Of a DNA stretch of 64,000 nt, positions 27,395 through 35,637 are shown in pieces. The position numbers and the translations under genes are program-made. The stretch is from Cognatitamlana onchidii (GTDB taxonomy: Bacteria; Bacteroidota; Bacteroidia; Flavobacteriales; Flavobacteriaceae), in NCBI RefSeq assembly GCF_004804355.1, contig NZ_SRWZ01000006.1, forward strand, positions 203,383-267,382, read 5' to 3'. Under the pieces are notes generated by a model. It worked only from the letters and a program-made list of their open reading frames with translations, searched no databases and had not been told where the DNA came from. How positions within the stretch are numbered: position 1 is the first letter of the stretch; every line of letters begins with the position of its first letter.

Positions 27395-27799
27395 TTATGG
27401 CTTTATCTCTTGACACAGCTCTATTAAAACCCCATTTGAAGATTTGGGGTGTAAAAAAGCCACCATCTTATTATCTGCGCCTTTCTTTGGTGTTTCATTG
27501 AGTACCTTAAACCCTTCATGCTTAAGACGCTCAATTTCAGCAACTATATCATCAACATCAAAAGCAATATGATGAATGCCCTCCCCTTTTCTTTCTATAA
27601 ACTTTGCAATGGGACTATTACTATGAGTTGCTTCTAGCAGTTCAATTTTATTACTCCCAACTTGAAAAAAGGAGGTGCTCACTCCCTCGGACGCAACGGT
27701 TTCTACTTTATAGTGAGCTTGCCCAAATAATCTGGCAAATAAATCATTAGAGTTTTCTAGACTTTTAACAGCAATTCCTATATGTTCTATTTTATTCAT
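27395..27799 (-). CDS. mce: Methylmalonyl-CoA epimerase
   Basis: 134 residues from the ATG at 27799 (MNKIEHIGIAVKSLE). The longer frame from 27835 adds 12 residues outside the family, so it is rejected. The VOC fold metal ligands are visible: His in EHIGIAV, Gln/Glu in KIELLEA, His in GIHHIAFDV and Glu in GVLIELCQ. It epimerises (R)- and (S)-methylmalonyl-CoA in propionate metabolism. It stands alone, divergent from rbfA. Confidence 0.92.
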   Translation of the reverse strand: MNKIEHIGIAVKSLENSNDLFARLFGQAHYKVETVASEGVSTSFFQVGSNKIELLEATHSNSPIAKFIERKGEGIHHIAFDVDDIVAEIERLKHEGFKVLNETPKKGADNKMVAFLHPKSSNGVLIELCQEIKP

Positions 27800-27867
27800 A
27801 ACACTAATACCTATTAATAGATCCAAATTAAACAATCTAAAATCAATATTATCTTTAAATATCCGTT

Positions 27868-27875
27868 ATTTTTGC
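27868..27875 (+). promoter_or_regulatory. Candidate -7 promoter element of rbfA
   Basis: TATTTTTG matches TAnnTTTG, 36 bp upstream of the rbfA start. No good -33 element is seen. Confidence 0.38.
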
Positions 27876-27910
27876 ATGGTAGTTAGAATTAAAGCTATGA
27901 TATAGCGATT

Positions 27911-28306
27911 ATGGAAGAGAGTCAAAGACAAAAAAAAATAGGTTCGGTTTTACAACACGACCTAGTAGATGTGCTCCAAGGTGCAGCGACACAAGGCGGA
28001 ATGCGAGGTGTTTTAATTTCTGTAACCAAAGTTAAGGTTACTGTAGACCTTTCGGTAGCTAAGGTTTATTTAAGTATTTTTCCAAGCGATAAAGGACAAG
28101 AACTATTAGAAGGTATTAAATCCAACACCCCATTAATTCGACACGAATTAGCACAGCGCACCAAAAATCAGTTACGCCGAATGCCACACTTGGAGTTTTT
28201 TATTGATGATTCTTTGGAGTATATTGATCAAATTGAAAAGTCCTTAAAAGGCGAAGAAAACCCTTTAAAGGACCCATCTACTTTAGACAAGAGAAAAAAA
28301 TCGTAA
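27911..28306 (+). CDS. rbfA: 30S ribosome-binding factor RbfA
   Basis: 131 residues, single KH-like domain. SQRQKKIGSVLQHDLVDVLQ at the start, VTKVKVTVDLSVAKVYLSIF in the middle and RHELAQRTKNQLRRMPHLEF with FFIDDS-like end are standard RbfA segments. It binds the immature 30S subunit and helps 16S 5'-end processing and cold adaptation. The permease gene follows after 10 bp. Confidence 0.94.
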   Translation: MEESQRQKKIGSVLQHDLVDVLQGAATQGGMRGVLISVTKVKVTVDLSVAKVYLSIFPSDKGQELLEGIKSNTPLIRHELAQRTKNQLRRMPHLEFFIDDSLEYIDQIEKSLKGEENPLKDPSTLDKRKKS

Positions 28307-28316
28307 CCTAGTTTAT

Positions 28317-29522
28317 TTGCGTTTTTCATTATATATAGCAAAACGATATTTGCGCTCTAAGAGCTCAAACAATGCTATTAATTTTATTACTTACATTGCT
28401 CTAGCTGGTGTTATTTTAGGTTCTGCTTCTTTATTCATTGTACTCTCCGGTTTTGCTGGACTAAAAGCATTTACCCTTCAGTTTTCAAGTGAGGTTGACC
28501 CTGACTTAAAAGCCTATCCTACTGCCGGAAAATATTTCGAATTGAGCACTAACGACATAGCTAAGCTCAACAAATCTGATGTAATTGCCAATTACTCTAG
28601 AACTATTGAAGAACGCGTTTTTATAGAATCTCAGGGAAAAACCACCCTAGCCACCATAAAAGGGGTTGATGAAAAATTTCAAAGCATTGTACAAATAGAT
28701 TCTGTTATTGATTATGGCGGGTGGTTCGATCAAAATTCAAATCAAATTGTAACAGGTTGGGGCATATCAAACAGTTTATCTCTTGGGGTTTTAGATTTTA
28801 CTAGAACCATAAACATATATGTACCTAAACCAGGCAAAGGACAAATTACCTCAGCGAACAACGCCTTTAACTCGGTTAAAGCACTTAATGTTGGTATCTT
28901 TTTTATAAATGAAACCTTAAATGACGAGTATATTTTTGCTCCGATTGCCTTAGCAAAAAAACTGCTTAACTATAAAAGCAATCAAGTGAGTGCAATAGAA
29001 TTTAAGTTACAAGACGGTGTTGACGAAAACGAAGCAAGAGCGCATATTAAAAGTATTCTAGGAGACAGCGTCTTGCTAAAAAATAGAGCCCAACTTAACG
29101 ACGCACTTTACAAAATGCTAAACACCGAAAATTTAGCTGTTTACCTTATTTTTACTTTAGTGTTAATTATTGCTTTTTTTAATGTAATAGGCTCGTTAAT
29201 TATGATGATACTCGATAAAAAACAGAGTTTAAATACCCTTTTTAATATAGGAGCATCCCTTAAGGATATTAAACACATATTCTTTTACCAAGGCAGCTTA
29301 ATGAGCGTTATTGGTGGGTTTATTGGACTTGTATTAGCGTTTATTTTAGTGCTCTTACAAAAGCAGTTTAACTTGGTAATGATTACACCTACCTTACCTT
29401 ATCCCATTGATATTAAAACGGAGAACTTCTTTATTGTATTGATCACGATCTCGGTTTTAGGTGTTGTTGCTTCCAAAATTGCATCCGTACGTATTACCAA
29501 AGCCTTGGTAAAAACGCAATAA
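28317..29522 (+). CDS. LolE/FtsX-family ABC transporter permease
   Basis: 401 residues with the MacB/LolE layout: one N-terminal helix (ITYIALAGVILGSASLFIVL), a large periplasmic domain and three C-terminal helices (near residues 275, 325 and 375). The start is a TTG; the resulting N-terminus FSLYIAKRYLRSKSSNNAIN matches the usual beginning of the family, and no nearby in-frame ATG exists. Relatives release outer-membrane lipoproteins from the inner membrane with a LolD ATPase; no ATPase is adjacent. It follows rbfA by 10 bp, a common Bacteroidota pairing. Confidence 0.88.
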   Translation: MRFSLYIAKRYLRSKSSNNAINFITYIALAGVILGSASLFIVLSGFAGLKAFTLQFSSEVDPDLKAYPTAGKYFELSTNDIAKLNKSDVIANYSRTIEERVFIESQGKTTLATIKGVDEKFQSIVQIDSVIDYGGWFDQNSNQIVTGWGISNSLSLGVLDFTRTINIYVPKPGKGQITSANNAFNSVKALNVGIFFINETLNDEYIFAPIALAKKLLNYKSNQVSAIEFKLQDGVDENEARAHIKSILGDSVLLKNRAQLNDALYKMLNTENLAVYLIFTLVLIIAFFNVIGSLIMMILDKKQSLNTLFNIGASLKDIKHIFFYQGSLMSVIGGFIGLVLAFILVLLQKQFNLVMITPTLPYPIDIKTENFFIVLITISVLGVVASKIASVRITKALVKTQ

Positions 29523-29579
29523 CCATACTAATACGCCTCTTCTTTTAAGCTTATAACGAATTTGGCTAACCATGCCAAA

Positions 29580-29626
29580 GTGATAGGATTGGTTAGCTTT
29601 TGGCGAGGCGGCATCGAGCCAAAACT
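29580..29626 (-). repeat. Dispersed intergenic repeat, copy 1 (partial)
   Basis: GGTTAGCTTTTGGCGAG followed by GAGCCAAAACT is repeated, inverted, at 49658-49703 upstream of the integrase. The two copies share about 35 of 46 bases. It lies between the permease and dusB stops in convergent orientation, typical of a structured intergenic repeat in this group. Confidence 0.55.
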
Positions 29627-29669
29627 ATAATATGCATAGCACGGTGGCTTGCCATTTTCCCAAACCCTA

Positions 29670-30665
29670 CTACTCTGTAAACTGGTACCCTGCAAATTTT
29701 TCTAAAACCTCATCGAAAGTAGAAAAGACATCTTCTGAATGGTCGCTAGTTACCATTTTCATGCGGTACTCTTTAAAATGTGGAATACCTTTAAAGTAGT
29801 TGGTATAATGGCGACGGGTTTCAAAAACCCCAAGGGTTTCCCCTTTCCAATCGATAGACATTTGCAAATGCCTGCGAGCAGCTTCTACACGGGCTTCTAA
29901 AGAAATAGGTGGCAAATATTCTCCAGTTTCAAAAAAATGCTTTACTTGTTTAAAAAACCAAGGATTTCCAATACTTGCGCGTCCTATCATGGCACCATCT
30001 AAACCATAAATATCGCGCATTTCTACAGCTTTCTCGGGCGTGTCTACATCGCCATTACCAAATACAGGAATATGCATTCTAGGGTTGTTCTTTACGGCAG
30101 CAATGGGTTTCCAATCGGCATGCCCTTTATACATCTGGGCTCTTGTGCGCCCATGTATTGAAATGGCCTTACAACCTACATCTTGCAAGCGCTCTGCGAC
30201 CTCTACTATTTTTATAGAATCATGATCCCAACCAAGCCGAGTTTTAACTGTAATCGGCAAATTTGTTCGCTTTACCATTTCGGCTGTTAGTTTTTCCATG
30301 AGACAGATATCTTTTAAAATACCCGCTCCAGCACCTTTACTAACCACTTTTTTTACAGGACAACCAAAATTAATATCGATAATATCTGGGTTAGATTTTT
30401 CAACAATATCAATAGTTTGCAACATACTATCCAGATTAGCCCCAAATATTTGAATACCTACAGGACGCTCTTTTTCATATATATCGAGCTTCATAACACT
30501 CTTGGCGGCGTTACGAATTAATCCCTCGCTAGACACAAACTCGGTATATACCACATCGGCCCCTTGTTCTTTGCATAACGCACGAAAGGGGGGATCGCTT
30601 ACATCTTCCATGGGCGCTAAAAGCAACGGAAAATCTGGAAGTTCTATATTGTCTATTTTTACCAC
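29670..30665 (-). CDS. dusB: tRNA-dihydrouridine synthase (DusB-like)
   Basis: 331 residues, FMN-dependent TIM barrel. LLAPMEDVSDPPFRALC opens the barrel; DINFGCPVKKVVSKGAGAG holds the catalytic Cys; KTRLGWD, SIHGRTRAQMYKG and GNGDV follow as FMN and RNA contacts. It reduces uridines in the tRNA D-loop. The C-terminal helical domain is present. It is probably transcribed alone or with the DUF4345 gene upstream on the same strand. Confidence 0.94.
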   Translation of the reverse strand: MVKIDNIELPDFPLLLAPMEDVSDPPFRALCKEQGADVVYTEFVSSEGLIRNAAKSVMKLDIYEKERPVGIQIFGANLDSMLQTIDIVEKSNPDIIDINFGCPVKKVVSKGAGAGILKDICLMEKLTAEMVKRTNLPITVKTRLGWDHDSIKIVEVAERLQDVGCKAISIHGRTRAQMYKGHADWKPIAAVKNNPRMHIPVFGNGDVDTPEKAVEMRDIYGLDGAMIGRASIGNPWFFKQVKHFFETGEYLPPISLEARVEAARRHLQMSIDWKGETLGVFETRRHYTNYFKGIPHFKEYRMKMVTSDHSEDVFSTFDEVLEKFAGYQFTE

Positions 30666-30757
30666 AACATCAAATTTTTGGCAAAATTAGGGTTTTTTAT
30701 ACATATGACTGAATATGAGTTAAAAACTGATCTTTTTTATTAACCAAACTGCTAAGT

Positions 30758-31135
30758 CTATTTCCTCTTATAAACCCACAACCCATAAAACCCAATTAGA
30801 AGTTCGCCTAAAGTTCCCCATACAAATAGGGCGCTAGGTAAACCATCGACACCCATACTCAATAAACGACCAAGGCCTAAGCCCAACATAAACACCATAT
30901 TACTCACAAGTGCTATTTTGTAATATTTAGGCTTACTAACACCCAATATCCAAACGATAGCAAAGCCCAAATATAAGCCCATAATAGCTTTAAAAACATT
31001 GTATTGGTTTGGGGTAGTTATATTTACTTCAAATAAAAGTTCAGGTTGAAAACCGTAAATAAAAGCTATAGGCCCAACGATTAGAGCGGAAATTATTAGG
31101 TGGATTTTATTTTTAAAATCTTCTTTAGTGCGCAT
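30758..31135 (-). CDS. DUF4345 domain membrane protein
   Basis: 125 residues from the ATG at 31135 (MRTKEDFKNKIHL); a longer frame would need a TTG at 31162. Four hydrophobic helices are visible (LIISALIVGPIAFIYGF, AIMGLYLGFAIVWILGV, IALVSNMVFMLGLGLGR and LFVWGTLGELLIGFYGLW). GLGLGRLLSMGVDGLPS before the last helix is the DUF4345 hallmark. Function unknown. It is divergent from lepA. Confidence 0.78.
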   Translation of the reverse strand: MRTKEDFKNKIHLIISALIVGPIAFIYGFQPELLFEVNITTPNQYNVFKAIMGLYLGFAIVWILGVSKPKYYKIALVSNMVFMLGLGLGRLLSMGVDGLPSALFVWGTLGELLIGFYGLWVYKRK

Positions 31136-31252
31136 CTTGACTTCGGTAATAGCTTTGTCCAAAAGTAAGAAAGATATCTTGCTTTACGATACCACTAAAA
31201 GACAGCCTTAAGAAACCTAAGAAGGCACCTTAATAAACTCAATGAAAACCTA

Positions 31253-31260
31253 TATCTTTG
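31253..31260 (+). promoter_or_regulatory. Candidate -7 promoter element of lepA
   Basis: TATCTTTG, an exact TAnnTTTG match, 29 bp upstream of the lepA ATG. The -33 position lacks a clear TTTG. Confidence 0.42.
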
Positions 31261-31288
31261 CCAAATCTTTTTAAGAAGATAATCCCAT

Positions 31289-33085
31289 ATGAAACACATT
31301 AGAAATTTCTGCATTATTGCACATATAGATCATGGTAAGAGCACACTTGCAGATCGTTTATTAGATTATACTGGTTCGGTTACTGCGAGAGAGAAGCAAG
31401 ACCAGTTATTGGATAATATGGACTTGGAGCGCGAACGCGGTATCACTATTAAGTCGCACGCCATTCAAATGGACTATGAGTATAATGGTGAAAAATATGT
31501 TTTAAACCTGATAGACACCCCTGGTCATGTAGATTTCTCTTATGAAGTTTCTCGATCCATAGCAGCCTGCGAAGGCGCTTTACTTATTGTAGATGCTGCA
31601 CAAAGTATTCAGGCGCAGACTATTTCTAATTTATACTTGGCTTTAGAAAATGACTTAGAGATTATTCCTGTTCTTAATAAAGTGGATTTACCAAGTGCCA
31701 ACCCAGAAGAAGTAACCGACGACATTGTAGATTTATTAGGTTGCGATCCAGAAGAAGTGATTCATGCCAGTGGAAAAACGGGTTTCGGTGTTGATAATAT
31801 TTTGGCCGCTATTATAGATCGTATACCTGCACCAAAAGGCGATCCAAAAGCGCCTTTACAAGCGCTTATTTTCGATTCTGTTTACAACACATTTCGTGGT
31901 ATTGAAACCTACTTCAGAGTTTTTAATGGCGAAATTAAAAAAGGACAACACATTAAGTTTGTGGCAACAGGCAAAGATTATTACGCCGATGAGATTGGAA
32001 CTTTAAAACTAACTCAAATCGCGAAACAAACTGTAAAGGCTGGCGATGTGGGCTACCTAATTACAGGAATTAAAACAGCTAAAGAGGTAAAAGTAGGCGA
32101 TACTATTACGGATTTTGCTAAACCAACAACCAATATTGTTGAAGGGTTTGAAGATGTAAAACCTATGGTATTCGCGGGTATTTACCCCGTGGATACGGAA
32201 GATTATGAGGATTTAAGAGCCTCCATGGAAAAACTACAATTAAATGATGCGTCTTTGGTGTTTCAACCAGAAAGCTCTGCGGCCTTAGGGTTTGGATTCC
32301 GTTGTGGATTTTTAGGAATGCTTCATATGGAAATCATCCAAGAACGCTTGGAACGTGAATTTGACATGACGGTGATTACCACAGTTCCCAACGTGTCTTA
32401 CCATGCGTATACGAATAAAAATCCAGATGAAGTTATTATAGTTAACAACCCATCAGACTTACCAGATCCATCAACCTTAAACCGTGTTGAAGAACCCTAC
32501 ATAAAAGCCACTATTATTACCAAAGCTGATTTTGTAGGTAATGTGATGTCGCTTTGTATTGAAAAACGCGGCATCATTACAAACCAAACCTACTTAACCA
32601 CAGAGCGTGTTGAGTTAATTTTTGAAATGCCTTTGGCTGAAATTGTATTTGATTTTTACGATCGTTTAAAAACAGTTTCTAAAGGCTACGCATCTTTTGA
32701 TTATCATCCCATGGGCATGAAATCATCCAAACTTGTGCGTTTAGACATTCTATTAAACGCACAGCCAGTCGATGCACTTTCTGCCTTAATTCATGCCGAC
32801 AACGCGCAAACCATTGGGCGTAAAATGTGTGAAAAACTCAAAGAGCTCATTCCACGTCAGCAGTTTGATATTCCCGTACAGGCCGCCATTGGTGCGAAAA
32901 TTATTTCTAGAGAGACTATCAAGGCCCTTAGAAAAGATGTGACTGCAAAATGTTATGGTGGCGATATTTCTAGAAAACGTAAGCTGCTAGAGAAACAGAA
33001 AAAAGGAAAAAAACGCATGCGCCAAGTAGGAAATGTAGAAATTCCGCAACAAGCGTTTATGGCCGTTTTAAAACTAAACGATTAA
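31289..33085 (+). CDS. lepA: Elongation factor 4 (LepA)
   Basis: 598 residues. The GTPase motifs are AHIDHGKST (residues 12-20), RERGITI (switch I), DTPGHVDF and NKVDLP. The LepA-specific C-terminal domain is present with [21 protein letters not shown]4 binds the ribosome and can back-translocate stalled complexes. It is monocistronic; the two-component genes start 37 bp later. Confidence 0.97.
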   Translation: MKHIRNFCIIAHIDHGKSTLADRLLDYTGSVTAREKQDQLLDNMDLERERGITIKSHAIQMDYEYNGEKYVLNLIDTPGHVDFSYEVSRSIAACEGALLIVDAAQSIQAQTISNLYLALENDLEIIPVLNKVDLPSANPEEVTDDIVDLLGCDPEEVIHASGKTGFGVDNILAAIIDRIPAPKGDPKAPLQALIFDSVYNTFRGIETYFRVFNGEIKKGQHIKFVATGKDYYADEIGTLKLTQIAKQTVKAGDVGYLITGIKTAKEVKVGDTITDFAKPTTNIVEGFEDVKPMVFAGIYPVDTEDYEDLRASMEKLQLNDASLVFQPESSAALGFGFRCGFLGMLHMEIIQERLEREFDMTVITTVPNVSYHAYTNKNPDEVIIVNNPSDLPDPSTLNRVEEPYIKATIITKADFVGNVMSLCIEKRGIITNQTYLTTERVELIFEMPLAEIVFDFYDRLKTVSKGYASFDYHPMGMKSSKLVRLDILLNAQPVDALSALIHADNAQTIGRKMCEKLKELIPRQQFDIPVQAAIGAKIISRETIKALRKDVTAKCYGGDISRKRKLLEKQKKGKKRMRQVGNVEIPQQAFMAVLKLND

Positions 33086-33103
33086 TATTTTTAGTATCTT
33101 TCT

Positions 33104-33128
33104 CTTCATGTAGATTGTTTACATGAAG
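33104..33128 (+). promoter_or_regulatory. Inverted repeat enclosing the start codon of the response regulator
   Basis: CTTCATGTA (33104-33112), a 7-base spacer and TACATGAAG (33120-33128) form a perfect 9 bp inverted repeat. The ATG of the response regulator (33123) lies in the right arm, so an RNA hairpin would pair the start codon; as DNA it could be an operator. TTTCATGTAG occurs again at 35597, upstream of the secreted-protein gene. Confidence 0.5.
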
Positions 33129-33758
33129 AACCCTATTAAAAAGATTCTTATCTGTGAAGACCATCAAATAGTTATTGATGGCCTGTCTTCTATATTTAAT
33201 ACTCAAAAGGACTACAAAATTGTAGGCTACATTACTGATGGCAATAATGTTCTATCTGCTATTGCCGAACATCATCCAGACGCCTTACTGCTTGATCTAA
33301 ACCTTCCGAATAAAAATGGAATAGACATCTTAAAAGAAGTAAATCCGTTATTCCCACACATTAAGGTTATTATTCTAACTATGTACAATAAAGAGAGTAT
33401 TGTAAAAAAAGTAAAACAATATGGTGCAAATGGTTTTTTAATTAAAAACTGTTCCTCTCAAGATTTACTTAGCGCCTTGGATAGCGTCTTTGAATCAACT
33501 CGATTTTTCCTAGGTAAAGACGTTAAATGCATTACTACAGAAACAGATGGTTTCACAGAAAAAATAAGTATTACCCTTAGAGAAAAAGAAATCATTTCAG
33601 AACTTATAGCTGGTAAAAACGTGCCTCAAATAGCCAAAACTTTGTTTATAAGTCCGCATACTGTTGAAACACACAAAAAAAATATTTTTAAAAAACTTAA
33701 TATTCACAATAGCATTGACTTGGTAAATCTAGTAAATGAAAAAAAGTTGTTATCATAA
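33123..33758 (+). CDS. LuxR/NarL-family response regulator
   Basis: 211 residues. Receiver domain at 1-125 with Glu12-Asp13, the phosphorylated Asp58 (LLLDLNLPNKNG), Thr in ILTMYNK and Lys in GFLIKNC. The C-terminal HTH (ITLREKEIISELIAGKNVPQ, then ISPHTVETHKKNIFKKL) is LuxR type. It should be phosphorylated by the sensor kinase encoded next, whose start overlaps its end by 23 bp. A 7-2-7 palindrome after the kinase gene is a candidate binding site. Confidence 0.93.
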   Translation: MKNPIKKILICEDHQIVIDGLSSIFNTQKDYKIVGYITDGNNVLSAIAEHHPDALLLDLNLPNKNGIDILKEVNPLFPHIKVIILTMYNKESIVKKVKQYGANGFLIKNCSSQDLLSALDSVFESTRFFLGKDVKCITTETDGFTEKISITLREKEIISELIAGKNVPQIAKTLFISPHTVETHKKNIFKKLNIHNSIDLVNLVNEKKLLS

Positions 33759-35559
33759 ATGCTGTATTGTTGTTGTGCTATTCATAGCAATAGTTGTATC
33801 TCCTGCTAACGCACAGCTTGACACCCTTTTTATTGATTCTAGTTTCTCATCTACCAACCTTAAACCCTTTTCAAGTATAAACAGTAATTTAGAAAATAAC
33901 CAGGCAGACAAAAGAAGCTTTTTCTATTTTAGTTTTAACAATACTTTTAATACAGTTGACTTTACTATTACCAATACATCCAATAAATCACAAGTACTAC
34001 TTTTAGAACTTTCTAATATTTTTATCAAAGAAATAGATTTAAGAAAAAAAGATGACCATAGCTTTTCTCTTCTTTTTAGAACAGGAACAGACTATTTTAT
34101 AGGAACAAAGCCTACTGTTCATAGACTATATTCATTCCCATTATCATTAAAGCCTATGGAAACAAGCAGTTTTCAGTTAAAACTAAAAAAAGAAGCTGGA
34201 AAACCCTTAGTTACAACCGCTTATCTTAAAAGTGAAAATGTCTTTAACAGACGTAGTTTTGTGCAACAAATACTAATCGGTTCATATTATGGAATTAGCC
34301 TACTTTCTGTCCTTTTTAGTCTTTTGATTTTTTATTTTTTAAGAAAGAGTACTTATTTAATATATGCCACTTATATTATTTTTTTGGGGCTATTTATAAG
34401 CTCTTACATAGGTGTGTTTTCTCAAATATTTTTACCTGAAAATACAAAGATTAATAAGTACACACACTATGTGCTTTTTAGTGAGATATCACTAGTTCTC
34501 TTTGCTTTATTCTCTCAAAAAATTTTAGAAGCTCAAACTTATATGCCAAGATTAAAACGAACCATTGAAATTTTGTTAACTATTCTAATCTTGTTAAGAC
34601 TTTCTCTGCATTTCTTTTTTAACCAAATTTTCGAAAATGCAGTGTCCTTTTTTATGAACATATGGTATGGTATTTTTTTAATATTAATCATACTAATCAT
34701 TATAGAAATTGCTGTGTTTTTTAAAAGAAACAACAAGCGGACGTCCTTGTTTGCTCTAGCATATGCCTTTATGATTTTTGGAACTTTTGCCAGTATTCTT
34801 TACCACAGCTATGGCTTAGTAAATACTTACTTTTATGACTTACCATTACTGTTTTATTCTTCCTTTTTAGAAATACTGTTCTTAACCTTTACCATTGTTT
34901 TCATGGTGAAGGACATTTATGATGAACGCAATTTGTTATCCAAAAAAATAGTCATTCAAGAAAAGAAAAACTTAACTGCGTTTATAAAGGGAGAAGATCA
35001 AGAACGTCGCAGAATTAGTAAGGAATTACACGATAACATTGGCAGCCAACTAAGTTACCTTAAGCGTTTTGTTTCAGATACTTTTAAAAATGAGCAAATA
35101 GCACAAACTATTGATACTATTTGTAACGATGTTCGAAACCTCTCTCATGACATCTCTCCTTCCGATTTAAATATTATAGGATTCGAAAATGCTGTTAAAG
35201 ATTTAGCATCAAATATTTCAAAACAAACCTCCATTCAGGTTGATTTTAATAGTTACCATTGCCCTGAAACCTTAAACCACGATTCTTCTACACAGCTATA
35301 TAGAGTTATACAAGAAGCCTTTTCCAATATTTTAAAGCATGCTGATGCCAATCATATTGAAATACAACTAGTAGGACATGACAATGCGCTTGTTATTAAT
35401 ATTGAAGACAATGGAAAAGGTTTTAATCCTATTACTAAAGAAGCGGGTATAGGTTTAAAAAACATGAATTCAAGAATGGAACAAATAGGAGGATCTCTTA
35501 CAATAGACTCCAGAATAAATCAAGGTACTTCTATCCTTATTTCATTACCATTACCATAA
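33736..35559 (+). CDS. 7TMR-DISM sensor histidine kinase (NarL/DesK type)
   Basis: 607 residues. Signal peptide (IVVVLFIAIVVSPANAQ), an extracytoplasmic 7TMR-DISMED2-like beta domain to about residue 175, seven membrane helices (about 180-395), then a HisKA_3 dimerisation helix with the phospho-acceptor His in ERRRISKELHDNIGSQL (near residue 433). The ATPase has QEAFSNILKHADA (N box) and DNGKGF (G1 box). DISMED2 domains bind carbohydrate-like ligands in related proteins. It overlaps the response regulator gene by 23 bp. Confidence 0.92.
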   Translation: MKKSCYHKCCIVVVLFIAIVVSPANAQLDTLFIDSSFSSTNLKPFSSINSNLENNQADKRSFFYFSFNNTFNTVDFTITNTSNKSQVLLLELSNIFIKEIDLRKKDDHSFSLLFRTGTDYFIGTKPTVHRLYSFPLSLKPMETSSFQLKLKKEAGKPLVTTAYLKSENVFNRRSFVQQILIGSYYGISLLSVLFSLLIFYFLRKSTYLIYATYIIFLGLFISSYIGVFSQIFLPENTKINKYTHYVLFSEISLVLFALFSQKILEAQTYMPRLKRTIEILLTILILLRLSLHFFFNQIFENAVSFFMNIWYGIFLILIILIIIEIAVFFKRNNKRTSLFALAYAFMIFGTFASILYHSYGLVNTYFYDLPLLFYSSFLEILFLTFTIVFMVKDIYDERNLLSKKIVIQEKKNLTAFIKGEDQERRRISKELHDNIGSQLSYLKRFVSDTFKNEQIAQTIDTICNDVRNLSHDISPSDLNIIGFENAVKDLASNISKQTSIQVDFNSYHCPETLNHDSSTQLYRVIQEAFSNILKHADANHIEIQLVGHDNALVINIEDNGKGFNPITKEAGIGLKNMNSRMEQIGGSLTIDSRINQGTSILISLPLP

Positions 35560-35563
35560 AATT

Positions 35564-35579
35564 TACCGGAGTTCCGGTA
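35564..35579. promoter_or_regulatory. Perfect 7-2-7 palindrome, candidate NarL-type operator
   Basis: TACCGGA, two bases, TCCGGTA: two inverted heptamers with a 2 bp spacer. NarL-family regulators bind inverted heptamers beginning TAC in exactly a 7-2-7 layout. It lies 4 bp past the kinase stop and 59 bp upstream of the secreted T9SS protein, next to a NarL-family regulator gene. As RNA it could also form a short hairpin. Confidence 0.5.
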
Positions 35580-35637
35580 TTGATTCACAGCTCATCTTTC
35601 ATGTAGTTTTACCATAATCAATTTAAAACTATATATC

